From NCBI GenBank assembly GCA_027064845.1, contig JAMOPC010000262.1, positions 1 through 11,229 on the forward strand: a stretch of 11,229 nt of DNA. The letters run 5' to 3'. Source of the stretch: Desulfurococcales archaeon (lineage in GTDB: Archaea > Thermoproteota > Thermoprotei_A > Sulfolobales > Desulfurococcaceae). This document shows, in pieces, positions 6,222-11,229 of this stretch (the stretch's first letter is position 1; every line of letters starts with the position of its first letter). The position numbers were made by a program, and so were the translations under genes. Below the pieces are notes generated by a model, which saw nothing but the letters and a program-made list of their open reading frames with translations, did not search any database and was not told the origin of the DNA.

Positions 6222-7022
6222 TTACTTCTTCTTTCTAGAACGTCTTGATGTTTTGGCTTGAGCATATCCTAATACAGGTTTATATTTAGTACATTTATCG
6301 TAATTAAGAAGTATGACACCATAACGTGCTTGTAACTCGCATAAGAAGTCTTCAGGTATAAGTGCTACTGCACCTCTATTTGTCTTCAAACCATATGCAC
6401 GTGGCAATATTTTTTTAACAAGTCCCTCCTCTACAATCCAATCAGTATATACTGGGAGCCTCGTAGTATTTACGTATCCACGCTGTCTCCTAAACCCATA
6501 TCGATCATTATAAATTTCTCCAACACTAATTCCATCAGTGCATTTACCAGCAGAATCACATACTACATTGTCCTTGCCCAACCCTTCCCAGAGAATCTTA
6601 TCAAGTATTTCACCTGTTGGTAGCTCGAGTTTACCAACATCAATTTCTGTAATGCTCTTAGTTAAAAGATCGCTCTTTTCGTCAACTATCTCACTAACGG
6701 GAACTTGCTCTGTAGACGAACTTATTGTTTCCACGGGAGGCTTATTAACAGTTTTCCTTTTACCTAGGATGCTTAATAAATCACTTATATCCTCATCGAT
6801 CGATTCCTTACCAGACCCAGTTTCTTTTTTAAGATTTTCCTCTGGTTTACTAGTACTAATTTTTTCCGATTTCTCTATTTTTTTATTAATATCTTCATTT
6901 GAGGCAATTGTTTCTTCTTTTTCCTGGGTCCTGCTAAGATCCCTGTTTTTACTAGAAGATGAAATACTTAAGAAATCAAGAATTGATGCGTGTTTTCCCC
7001 TAGTAGTTTTTCTACGTGGCAA
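6222..7022 (-). CDS. Protein with long disordered N-terminus and small C-terminal domain, unknown function
   Basis: I do not recognise this 266-residue protein. Residues 1-20 are basic and then hydrophobic; HASILDFL (11-18) resembles a PCNA-interacting (PIP) box of the Q-x2-h-x2-a-a type with His in place of Gln. Residues 21-130 are Ser/Lys/Glu-rich and probably disordered, with a second short hydrophobic patch DISDLLSIL (78-86). Residues 132-252 look folded (LPTGEILDKILWEGLG, GYVNTTRLPVYTDWIVEEGLV, GAVALIPEDFLCELQARYGVILL). They hold four cysteines (C155, C161, C228, C244) that could form a metal site or disulfides. The tail is basic (SRRSRKKK). The TTG start at 7020-7022 has GGTG about ten nt upstream. 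A TATA-like TTTTATAAA (read down from 7087) overlaps the end of rpl35ae, so it may have its own promoter. Confidence 0.7.
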   Translation of the reverse strand: MPRRKTTRGKHASILDFLSISSSSKNRDLSRTQEKEETIASNEDINKKIEKSEKISTSKPEENLKKETGSGKESIDEDISDLLSILGKRKTVNKPPVETISSSTEQVPVSEIVDEKSDLLTKSITEIDVGKLELPTGEILDKILWEGLGKDNVVCDSAGKCTDGISVGEIYNDRYGFRRQRGYVNTTRLPVYTDWIVEEGLVKKILPRAYGLKTNRGAVALIPEDFLCELQARYGVILLNYDKCTKYKPVLGYAQAKTSRRSRKKK

Positions 7023-7091
7023 ATTCCAGAAACACCGCGTAAAAACTATTGTGTTTTCCAGAATAAATATTGTAGGGGTTTATAAAACAGC

Positions 7092-7352
7092 TTACTTCGC
7101 TATATGAACAGTGCTGTTTATTAACTGTCCAGGTATTGGTTTGTAAAATAATGCTCTATATACGCCTCTTTTGCTATGAAGCCTTGTGATCTTACCCCAA
7201 TACTTGTTACCATACTTATCAATTACCCATACCTTGGCGCCACATAACGAACCTAGGGGATGTTTTTCTTTAACTTTGATAAGAACTTGTCTATTATATT
7301 GGCTTCTAGGACCTCTCCTATAACCTATTATCACTCCTTCCAATAGCTTCAT
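7092..7352 (-). CDS. rpl35ae: 50S ribosomal protein L35Ae
   Basis: The 86-residue product matches the archaeal/eukaryotic L35Ae family (eL33), a small large-subunit beta-barrel protein that binds 23S rRNA. Diagnostic stretches are GVIIGYRRGPRSQYNRQVLIKV (6-27, family core), GAKVWVIDKYGNKYWGKITRLHSKRG and the closing VRALFYKP-like region (VYRALFYKPIPG, 64-75). I place the start at ATG 7350-7352, because GGTGATC (7356-7362), an excellent match to the archaeal anti-Shine-Dalgarno, sits five nt upstream. A GTG at 7359-7361 would add three residues but lies inside that binding site. Immediately upstream on the same strand is a GC-rich structured RNA region with an element that can pair with this binding site. 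Confidence 0.93.
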   Translation of the reverse strand: MKLLEGVIIGYRRGPRSQYNRQVLIKVKEKHPLGSLCGAKVWVIDKYGNKYWGKITRLHSKRGVYRALFYKPIPGQLINSTVHIAK

Positions 7353-7353
7353 C

Positions 7354-7384
7354 GAGATCACCGTCTAGGACTAATAGTGATCTC
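7354..7384 (-). promoter_or_regulatory. Hairpin sequestering the rpl35ae Shine-Dalgarno
   Basis: On the minus strand GAGATCAC (7384 to 7377) is exactly complementary to GTGATCTC (7361 to 7354), giving an 8-bp stem with a 15-nt loop. The stem covers most of the ribosome binding site GGTGATC (7362-7356) and ends one nt before the ATG. The loop contains TCCTAG (7370-7365), complementary to CTAGGA (7400-7395) at the end of the upstream structured RNA. The two pairings together form a classical H-type pseudoknot. Function is inferred from geometry. Confidence 0.6.
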
Positions 7385-7396
7385 TCAGGAGAAATC

Positions 7397-7573
7397 CTAG
7401 CCCGCCCACGGAGCCAGTGGCCCAGGCAACTCCACCACTGGCTCCACCCCCTCCCATCGGAGAGGGCGCCCCCAGGTGGAGTATCCCCGGGCTCTCTGTT
7501 TGGCTAAGCACAACTTAGCCAAAACATCATTTTGCCCGGGGGCCCGGGACCTGGGGGCGTGGGCGGTTAGCCT
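7397..7573 (-). ncRNA. GC-rich four-way-junction structured RNA (unrecognised gene or rpl35ae leader)
   Basis: About 67% GC (118 of 177 by count) in a strongly AT-rich neighbourhood, a known signature of structured RNA genes in hyperthermophiles. Self-complementary pieces nest as a closed four-way junction: P1 7559-7566 with 7402-7409 (extended by CTA/TAG at the base); P4 GCCCCCAGGT/ACCTGGGGGC (7468-7477 with 7549-7558); hairpin P3 7448-7466; hairpin P2, 11 bp (7410-7420 with 7435-7445, 14-nt loop). P4 continues into P5 CCCCGGGC/GCCCGGGG (7485-7492 with 7534-7541) and P6, a 10-bp hairpin (7499-7508 with 7514-7523, 5-nt loop). Minus orientation is chosen because a TATA box at 7597-7604 lies about 27 nt upstream of A7573, exactly at the base of P1. 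I find no SRP, RNase P, 5S or tRNA signature motifs. A plus-strand RNA is less likely but not excluded. Confidence 0.7.
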
Positions 7574-7594
7574 ATAATATATTTATTTTTTCAT

Positions 7595-7607
7595 CCTTAA
7601 ATATTTT
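7595..7607 (-). promoter_or_regulatory. TATA/BRE promoter of the structured RNA
   Basis: Read on the minus strand, AAAATATTTAAGG (7607 to 7595) has an A-rich BRE-like start and the TATA core ATATTTAA. The core centre is about 27 nt from the T/A step at 7574/7573, which is the base of the predicted P1 helix. This spacing is that of archaeal promoters. A second TATA-like TTTTAAAT further upstream (near 7633) is an alternative. Confidence 0.5.
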
Positions 7608-7738
7608 AGTAAGTATACACTTTCTCAAAATTTAAAAGTTGTTCAAAAATAAAGAACTCTTTATAAAATATTTAATTATGTTCGAATTTTATGGAATCAA
7701 ATATTGCCTCGTATTTTGAGAGAATTATTTTGACAATA

Positions 7739-7748
7739 TTTATATAAT
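7739..7748 (+). promoter_or_regulatory. aspS TATA box
   Basis: TTTATATAAT at 7739-7748 is the best TATA match before aspS. A start site 26-27 nt downstream falls near 7770. This gives a leader of about 37 nt to the TTG start and only about 8 nt to the upstream mini-ORF ATG at 7778. Confidence 0.5.
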
Positions 7749-7777
7749 ATACGTGATTTATTCTAGCGTAATAGATA

Positions 7778-7810
7778 ATGCCAACTAGTTTTCGGGGTAT
7801 GGCGTTTTGA
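7778..7810 (+). CDS. Ten-codon leader ORF overlapping the aspS start
   Basis: ATG 7778 opens a ten-codon frame (MPTSFRGMAF) ending at TGA 7808-7810. The stop overlaps the TTG start of aspS (7807-7809) in the sequence TTTTGA. With the predicted start site near 7770, this ATG would be almost leaderless. It may be a translated leader coupling into aspS, or chance. Its peptide does not resemble the N-terminus of AspRS, so a simple frameshift in aspS is not supported. Confidence 0.3.
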   Translation: MPTSFRGMAF

Positions 7811-9063
7811 GAATATGCGGATGGATTATCAGGAAAAAAGTGGTTGGTAAAGTAGTAATTATTGAAATAAGTGGTGATACCAGTGTTAAGCCAAGCGTTA
7901 TAGTGTTGAAGAAAGATCGCGAACCAGAATTATATGAAAAAGCACGAAGACTCGATATTGGAACTGCTCTTTGTTTCGAAGGAGAAGTTTCCCCCATTCA
8001 GAAGAGTAAGAGGGGAGTAGAGTATATTGTTAAATCAATAACTATTTATAGTGAACCACTAGAGCCTCTCCCAGTAGACACTGTTGGAAAAGTGCCGACA
8101 CTACTCGATACCAGGATCAAGTATAGGTACTTATTACTGAGAAACCCAGTAGAAAAAGCTATTTTTAAAATAAGAGCCGGAATAATTGAAGCCGCTAGGA
8201 AATATTTCATTAGTAAAGGATTCATTGAAGTACATACTCCAAAAATTGTTGCTGCAGGAGCCGAAGGAGGAGCAACACTGTTTCCAGTAAAGTATTTTGA
8301 GCAAGAAGCTTATCTCAGCCAAAGCCCTCAGCTATACAAACAGATCTTAATGACTGGTTTGCCTAGAGTTTTCGAGATAACGCCCTATTTCAGAGCAGAG
8401 AAATTTAATACTACGAGACATTTGAATGAGTCATGGGGAATAGATGCTGAACAAGGCTTTATAAATGGAGTAGAAGATGTTATGAAAACCCTTGAAGAAC
8501 TAGTATGTTACATAACAGATTACCTAAGAGAAAACTATGTAGAGGAACAAGAAGTCTTAGGAATAGAAATAGAGAAGCTAACACCTCCATTCAAGAAAAT
8601 AAAATTTGAAGAAGCAGTAGACATCCTCAGATCTGAGGGAATAGAAATACCTGAAGGAGAAGACTTAACAGACGCTGCAGAGAAAAAACTTGGAGAAATC
8701 ATGGCCGAAAAAGGTCATAAGATCTACTTCATCATAGGTTTTCCATGGAAAGCAACAGGATTCTACTATATGAGAGAAGAAGACGGTTACCATACCAGGA
8801 AATTTGACCTAGACTATAAAGGCTTAGAAATAGCAAGCGGTGGACAGAGAGAACATAGATACGATAAACTAATTGAAGCTATGAAAAACAAAGGACTAAA
8901 CCCCGAGAACTTCGAATTCTATCTCGAAGCCTTCAAATACGGTATGCCACCACATGGAGGATTCGGCCTAGGTATAGAGAGATTAATGATGAAATTGCTG
9001 AACTTGGAGAATATTAGGGAAGCAATAATATTTGTAAGAGATAGGACAAGAATTGTTCCATAA
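7807..9063 (+). CDS. aspS: Aspartyl-tRNA synthetase, archaeal type
   Basis: This 418-residue class IIb synthetase charges tRNA-Asp, and in archaea without AsnRS may also charge tRNA-Asn. Residues 1-90 are the N-terminal OB-fold anticodon-binding domain, starting abruptly at its first strand (MRICGWIIRKK). The catalytic domain follows: motif 1 near GFIEVHTPKIVAAGAEGG (138-155), SQSPQLYKQ (171-179), motif 2 FRAEKFNTTRHLNE (195-208) and motif 3 GGFGLGIERL (384-393). NTTRHLNE is characteristic of archaeal AspRS rather than AsnRS. The protein is about 15-20 residues shorter at the N-terminus than typical relatives. TTG at 7807 is the only start, since an in-frame TAG lies at 7786-7788; the ribosome binding site is weak (GGGGT at 7794-7798). 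Whether it discriminates Asp from Asn tRNA cannot be read here. Confidence 0.93.
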   Translation: MRICGWIIRKKVVGKVVIIEISGDTSVKPSVIVLKKDREPELYEKARRLDIGTALCFEGEVSPIQKSKRGVEYIVKSITIYSEPLEPLPVDTVGKVPTLLDTRIKYRYLLLRNPVEKAIFKIRAGIIEAARKYFISKGFIEVHTPKIVAAGAEGGATLFPVKYFEQEAYLSQSPQLYKQILMTGLPRVFEITPYFRAEKFNTTRHLNESWGIDAEQGFINGVEDVMKTLEELVCYITDYLRENYVEEQEVLGIEIEKLTPPFKKIKFEEAVDILRSEGIEIPEGEDLTDAAEKKLGEIMAEKGHKIYFIIGFPWKATGFYYMREEDGYHTRKFDLDYKGLEIASGGQREHRYDKLIEAMKNKGLNPENFEFYLEAFKYGMPPHGGFGLGIERLMMKLLNLENIREAIIFVRDRTRIVP

Positions 9064-9081
9064 AATCCATGTTATTGTTTC

Positions 9082-9107
9082 AATATTTTTTGCGAAAAAT
9101 ATTTTTT
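9082..9107 (+). terminator. Hairpin plus T-run after aspS
   Basis: AATATTTTT (9082-9090) and AAAAATATT (9095-9103) form a perfect 9-bp stem with a TGCG loop, followed by further T residues to 9107. There are two T6 runs (9086-9091 and 9102-9107). It lies 19 nt after the aspS stop and fits an archaeal terminator. The second arm doubles as the first unit of the tandem repeat. Confidence 0.55.
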
Positions 9108-9133
9108 ATCAAAAATATATTTTATGAAAAATA
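9094..9133. repeat. AT-only 16-bp tandem repeats upstream of the PadR-like gene
   Basis: Two 16-bp units, GAAAAATATTTTTTAT (9094-9109) and CAAAAATATATTTTAT (9110-9125), and a half unit GAAAAATA (9126-9133) lie in tandem. AAAAATATTTTT in the first unit is a perfect palindrome. The last units fall at the expected TATA position for the gene starting at 9151. They could be an operator for the PadR-like regulator itself, or simply promoter DNA. Confidence 0.5.
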
Positions 9134-9150
9134 AGGATTGGTAAGCCGGG

Positions 9151-9471
9151 TTGGGGGATAAAGAACCTAAAGCTCTAACTAGGCTAAAAAGAAAACTTAC
9201 AATAGAAAACCTATGGATATATATAATAAAAATACTGATCGAACACAAGGAAATCAAAGCCTATGATGCAAGAAAACTACTAAGAACAAAGTTCGGGATA
9301 AAAGCACCCTCAATAACCGTCTATGGAGTAATATATAGAATGGCTAGAGAGGGATTGATAGAAAAAATCACACGAGACAATGAAACACTATACAGGCTCA
9401 CTGAGAAAGGATTAGAAGCATATCGTGAAGGAATAAAATTATTAGAAAACATTTTACAAAATCTCAAATAA
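9151..9471 (+). CDS. PadR-like winged-helix transcriptional regulator
   Basis: This 106-residue cytosolic DNA-binding protein has helices at 18-32 and 36-48, the recognition region around IKAPSITVYGVIYRMAREGLIEK (50-72), a wing ending TLYRLTEKG (79-87) and a C-terminal dimerisation helix (88-105). The pattern 'vY..iyrm..eGLIe......Y.LTekG' is that of the PadR family, usually dimeric repressors answering to small molecules. The start is TTG at 9151, since a TAA is in frame at 9142-9144. The ribosome binding site is weak and a leaderless mRNA is possible. The TATA-like ATATATTTTATG lies 27-35 nt upstream within the 16-bp tandem repeats, suggesting autoregulation. Targets could include the adjacent ino1 unit, which is an inference from position only. 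Confidence 0.8.
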   Translation: MGDKEPKALTRLKRKLTIENLWIYIIKILIEHKEIKAYDARKLLRTKFGIKAPSITVYGVIYRMAREGLIEKITRDNETLYRLTEKGLEAYREGIKLLENILQNLK

Positions 9472-9590
9472 TAAATCACGCATCATTACAACCTACATTG
9501 GTTTTCCAGTTATCTTAGTTAATAGTATAGATCCCCCGCCCGGCTTCTCATCATAGGACATTATACAACGAGTCTAAGAGGTGATGTTAG
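9472..9590 (+). promoter_or_regulatory. ino1 leader and promoter region
   Basis: This is 119 bp between the PadR-like gene and ino1. GAGGTGAT (9578-9585) is a strong ribosome binding site five nt before the ATG. TTAATAGTATAG near 9520 is a possible TATA element. A short GC-rich block, CCCCCGCCCGGC (9533-9544), stands out in otherwise AT-rich DNA and has no assigned role. Confidence 0.4.
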
Positions 9591-10739
9591 ATGGTAAAAA
9601 TCATTATATTTGGACAAGGTCTAGTCGCAACACATTTCGCTGTAGGACTTGAAAGACTAAAAAATGGAGAAATACCAGACTATGGAGTACCATTAAGCAA
9701 TAAGATCCCCATAAAATATGATGAATTAGAAATAATTGGATCTTACGATGTTGATACTAAGAAAATAGGCAGAACACTATATGACATAGCAAAAGAAGTA
9801 TTTGGAGATGCGAACATACCGAGGCAACTTAAAGACATAATTGTTAAGAGAGGTATTCATCTCGGCAGCATGAAGGGATTACCCTTTAAAGTTGAGGGAC
9901 TTGAAGAAGAGAAAGGATTATTGAACGCAATAAACGAGCTAATAGATGAATGGAAAGCTATCAAACCAGATGTATTCATAAACGTGATAACAACGGAACC
10001 TGCTAACGAACTATATACTGTAGAAAACATAGAGAAAGCCCTTATGAACAAGAAATTATCAGCAAGCCAAGCATATGCATATGCTGTAGCAAAATATTCT
10101 AGGGAAACAAAGTCCTCGGTATTCATTAATGCTATTCCTACACCAATAGCTAATGACCCAGGCTTCGTAGAGCTCTATAAAGAGAGTAAAGCAATAATAT
10201 TCGGTGATGACGGAGCAACGGGAGCAACGCCTTTAACAGCTGATCTACTAGAACACTTAAGGGAAAGAAACCGGAGAGTACTAGAAATAGCACAATTCAA
10301 TATAGGCGGCAATACTGATTTCTTAGCACTAGATATACCCGAGAGAAACATCATGAAGAAAAAGACTAAGAGCAGTATAGTGGAAGATATTCTAGGATAC
10401 GATGTACCTAACTATATTAAACCAACAGGCTATCTACCACCACTTGGAGACAAGAAATTCGTAGCAATGATCATAGAGTATATCAGCTTTAATAATTTCA
10501 AAGACGAATTATATGTAATAGCGAGAATAAATGATAGTCCAGCACTAGCAGGATTGCTAGTAGACCTTGCAAGACTCGCAAAAATAGCTCTAGAGAAGAA
10601 AGAATACGGCACAATATATCCTATTAACGCATTTTACATGAAAAACCCGGGACCCAAAGAAGGAAAGTCAATAGCAAAGACAAAAGCATATGATAAATTA
10701 CTTGAATGGCTCGGGATAAGGGATGAGAGATACATGTAA
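9591..10739 (+). CDS. ino1: myo-Inositol-1-phosphate synthase (NAD-dependent)
   Basis: This 382-residue cytosolic enzyme isomerises glucose 6-phosphate to L-myo-inositol 1-phosphate using NAD. The N-terminal Rossmann motif is IIIFGQGLVATH (4-15). GDDGATGATPLTADLLEHL (205-223) and AQFNIGGNTDFL (234-245) are signatures of the archaeal MIPS group. The Lys-rich KKKTKSSIVEDILGY (256-270), K288/K289 and K351 fit the catalytic-lysine regions of the family. Length is normal for the short archaeal form. The ATG has GAGGTGAT five nt upstream. The downstream CDP-alcohol phosphotransferase gene overlaps its 3' end by 17 nt, so the two are translationally linked and probably make di-myo-inositol phosphate. 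The product may also feed inositol phospholipid synthesis. Confidence 0.93.
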   Translation: MVKIIIFGQGLVATHFAVGLERLKNGEIPDYGVPLSNKIPIKYDELEIIGSYDVDTKKIGRTLYDIAKEVFGDANIPRQLKDIIVKRGIHLGSMKGLPFKVEGLEEEKGLLNAINELIDEWKAIKPDVFINVITTEPANELYTVENIEKALMNKKLSASQAYAYAVAKYSRETKSSVFINAIPTPIANDPGFVELYKESKAIIFGDDGATGATPLTADLLEHLRERNRRVLEIAQFNIGGNTDFLALDIPERNIMKKKTKSSIVEDILGYDVPNYIKPTGYLPPLGDKKFVAMIIEYISFNNFKDELYVIARINDSPALAGLLVDLARLAKIALEKKEYGTIYPINAFYMKNPGPKEGKSIAKTKAYDKLLEWLGIRDERYM

Positions 10740-11229
10740 TCCCAGAGATGCTTATAGAGCTCTTGTCAAAGAGACAGATGGTATTATCTCGCGATACATT
10801 AATAGAAAGATATCGATAAGAATAACATGTTTTTTAATAAATAGGAACATATCTATATCACCAAATTCAATTACATTAATAAGCACAATAATTGGAATAC
10901 TATCCTCTATAGTAGCCTACTACTCTCCCATAATAGGCGGATTTTTGATACAATTAACAAGCATAATAGACGGAGTCGATGGTGAGTATGCAAGAATAAC
11001 CAATAGAACAAGCAAAGAAGGTACATTCCTAGACTCAGTAATGGATAGAATAGTTGATGCATCAATTATAATTTCCTACACAATACTAGTATTCAAGAAT
11101 GATTACTTCTTAGAACCGCTATATATCATAATACTTACAGAACTATTACTGTTTTCCTCTCTAATGGTAAGTTATATTCATGCAAGAGGAGAAGCGAGCC
11201 TAGGCATAAAAATACAATTACTTAAACCG
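10723..11229 (+). CDS. CDP-alcohol phosphotransferase, probable stand-alone DIP-phosphate synthase (3' end outside window)
   Basis: Reading from ATG 10723 gives 169 residues with no stop before the window ends. The CDP-alcohol phosphotransferase signature D-x2-D-G-x2-A-R-x8-G-x3-D-x3-D is complete: D83, D86, G87, A90, R91, G100, D104 and D108 (DGVDGEYAR onward). Membrane segments appear around 50-66, 68-82, 109-125 and 131-147. The start TDGIISRYINRKISIRIT (19-36) resembles the beginning of the DIPP-synthase half of the fused IPCT/DIPPS enzyme, which joins CDP-inositol and inositol 1-phosphate. Only about 18 residues precede it, so the cytidylyltransferase half is absent here. Next to ino1, this role is likely; an archaetidylinositol-phosphate synthase is the main alternative. 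No other in-frame ATG, GTG or TTG start occurs before the core. Confidence 0.8.
   Translation, partial: MRDTCNPRDAYRALVKETDGIISRYINRKISIRITCFLINRNISISPNSITLISTIIGILSSIVAYYSPIIGGFLIQLTSIIDGVDGEYARITNRTSKEGTFLDSVMDRIVDASIIISYTILVFKNDYFLEPLYIIILTELLLFSSLMVSYIHARGEASLGIKIQLLKP

Larger units (their letters stand above)
7574..7806. other. AT-rich intergenic stretch between the structured RNA and aspS
   Basis: No plausible gene longer than the ten-codon leader ORF is seen here. The segment holds the minus-strand promoter of the structured RNA, the plus-strand promoter of aspS and a 9-bp inverted repeat, TCTCAAAAT (7623-7631) and ATTTTGAGA (7713-7721), 81 nt apart. A run TATTTATTTTTT (7580-7591 region) could also terminate plus-strand transcripts. 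Confidence 0.5.

Noticed and set aside
6538..7107. Long plus-strand open frame (189 codons) antisense to the 6222-7022 gene
   Set aside because: Its product is Ser/Leu/Ile-rich low complexity that mirrors the Lys/Glu/Ser-rich minus-strand protein, and it has no ribosome binding site or domain. The minus-strand frame has a start, a promoter and a folded C-terminal domain.
7359..7361. GTG as start of rpl35ae (three residues longer)
   Set aside because: It lies inside the strong ribosome binding site GGTGATC, which is correctly spaced for the ATG at 7350-7352.
7397..7573. Structured RNA as SRP RNA, RNase P RNA, 5S rRNA or tRNA
   Set aside because: The conserved sequence cores of each are not present on either strand, and the length and four-way layout do not fit.
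7623..7721. 9-bp inverted repeat TCTCAAAAT / ATTTTGAGA, 81 nt apart, as mobile-element ends
   Set aside because: The arms are short and AT-rich, there is no coding content or target-site duplication, and chance is plausible in such DNA.
9526..9556. Possible C/D-box sRNA on the minus strand (box C-like ATGATGA near 9546-9552 followed by a GC-rich guide-like stretch)
   Set aside because: No CTGA box D or second C'/D' pair at a suitable distance; the GC-rich block alone is not enough.
1..11229. CRISPR arrays, insertion sequences, prophage or defence genes
   Set aside because: No regularly spaced repeats, transposase, integrase, or toxin/nuclease cassette was seen. The coding content is ordinary chromosomal housekeeping and metabolism.

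Overview
The window looks like a piece of an AT-rich hyperthermophilic crenarchaeal chromosome, most likely Desulfurococcales and Staphylothermus-like. The reasons are an archaeal ribosomal protein L35Ae, an archaeal-type aspartyl-tRNA synthetase, indolepyruvate:ferredoxin oxidoreductase (peptide fermentation), di-myo-inositol-phosphate solute genes, TATA-type promoters, GGTGA-type ribosome binding sites and frequent TTG/GTG starts. The genus is an inference from gene content and base composition, not from a database match. Genes are tightly packed on both strands.

Left part (1-3060): the tail of a NikR/CopG-like regulator is followed 16 nt later by an archaeal class I methyltransferase, both on +. 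Convergent to them is a two-gene minus-strand unit: an HhH-GPD-like protein with a C-terminal iron-sulfur motif, then a small winged-helix-like protein. Divergent from that unit is an unrecognised, possibly beta-solenoid protein.

Middle (3060-7360): iorA-iorB, an operon for aryl-pyruvate oxidation, lies on the minus strand. A 183-bp promoter region rich in repeats separates it from a divergent gene for a small winged-helix protein with an arginine run. Next come a minus-strand protein with a long disordered N-terminus and the ribosomal protein gene rpl35ae.

Non-coding island (7353-7806): this is the standout of the window. About 177 bp at 67% GC folds, on the minus strand, into a closed four-way-junction RNA. 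It has a TATA box at the right distance upstream of its 5' end. Downstream, a pseudoknot-capable segment pairs with the Shine-Dalgarno sequence of rpl35ae. It looks either like an unrecognised structured RNA gene or like a riboswitch-type or autoregulatory leader of a ribosomal protein gene. I could not match it to SRP RNA, RNase P RNA, 5S rRNA or tRNA by their conserved motifs.

Right part (7740-11229, + strand): aspS starts at TTG, overlapping the stop of a ten-codon leader ORF. A hairpin/T-run terminator and AT-only 16-bp tandem repeats follow, then a PadR-like regulator. The last genes are ino1 (inositol-1-phosphate synthase) and, overlapping it by 17 nt, the start of a CDP-alcohol phosphotransferase that is probably the stand-alone DIP-phosphate synthase. 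These two would make di-myo-inositol phosphate, a heat-stress solute.
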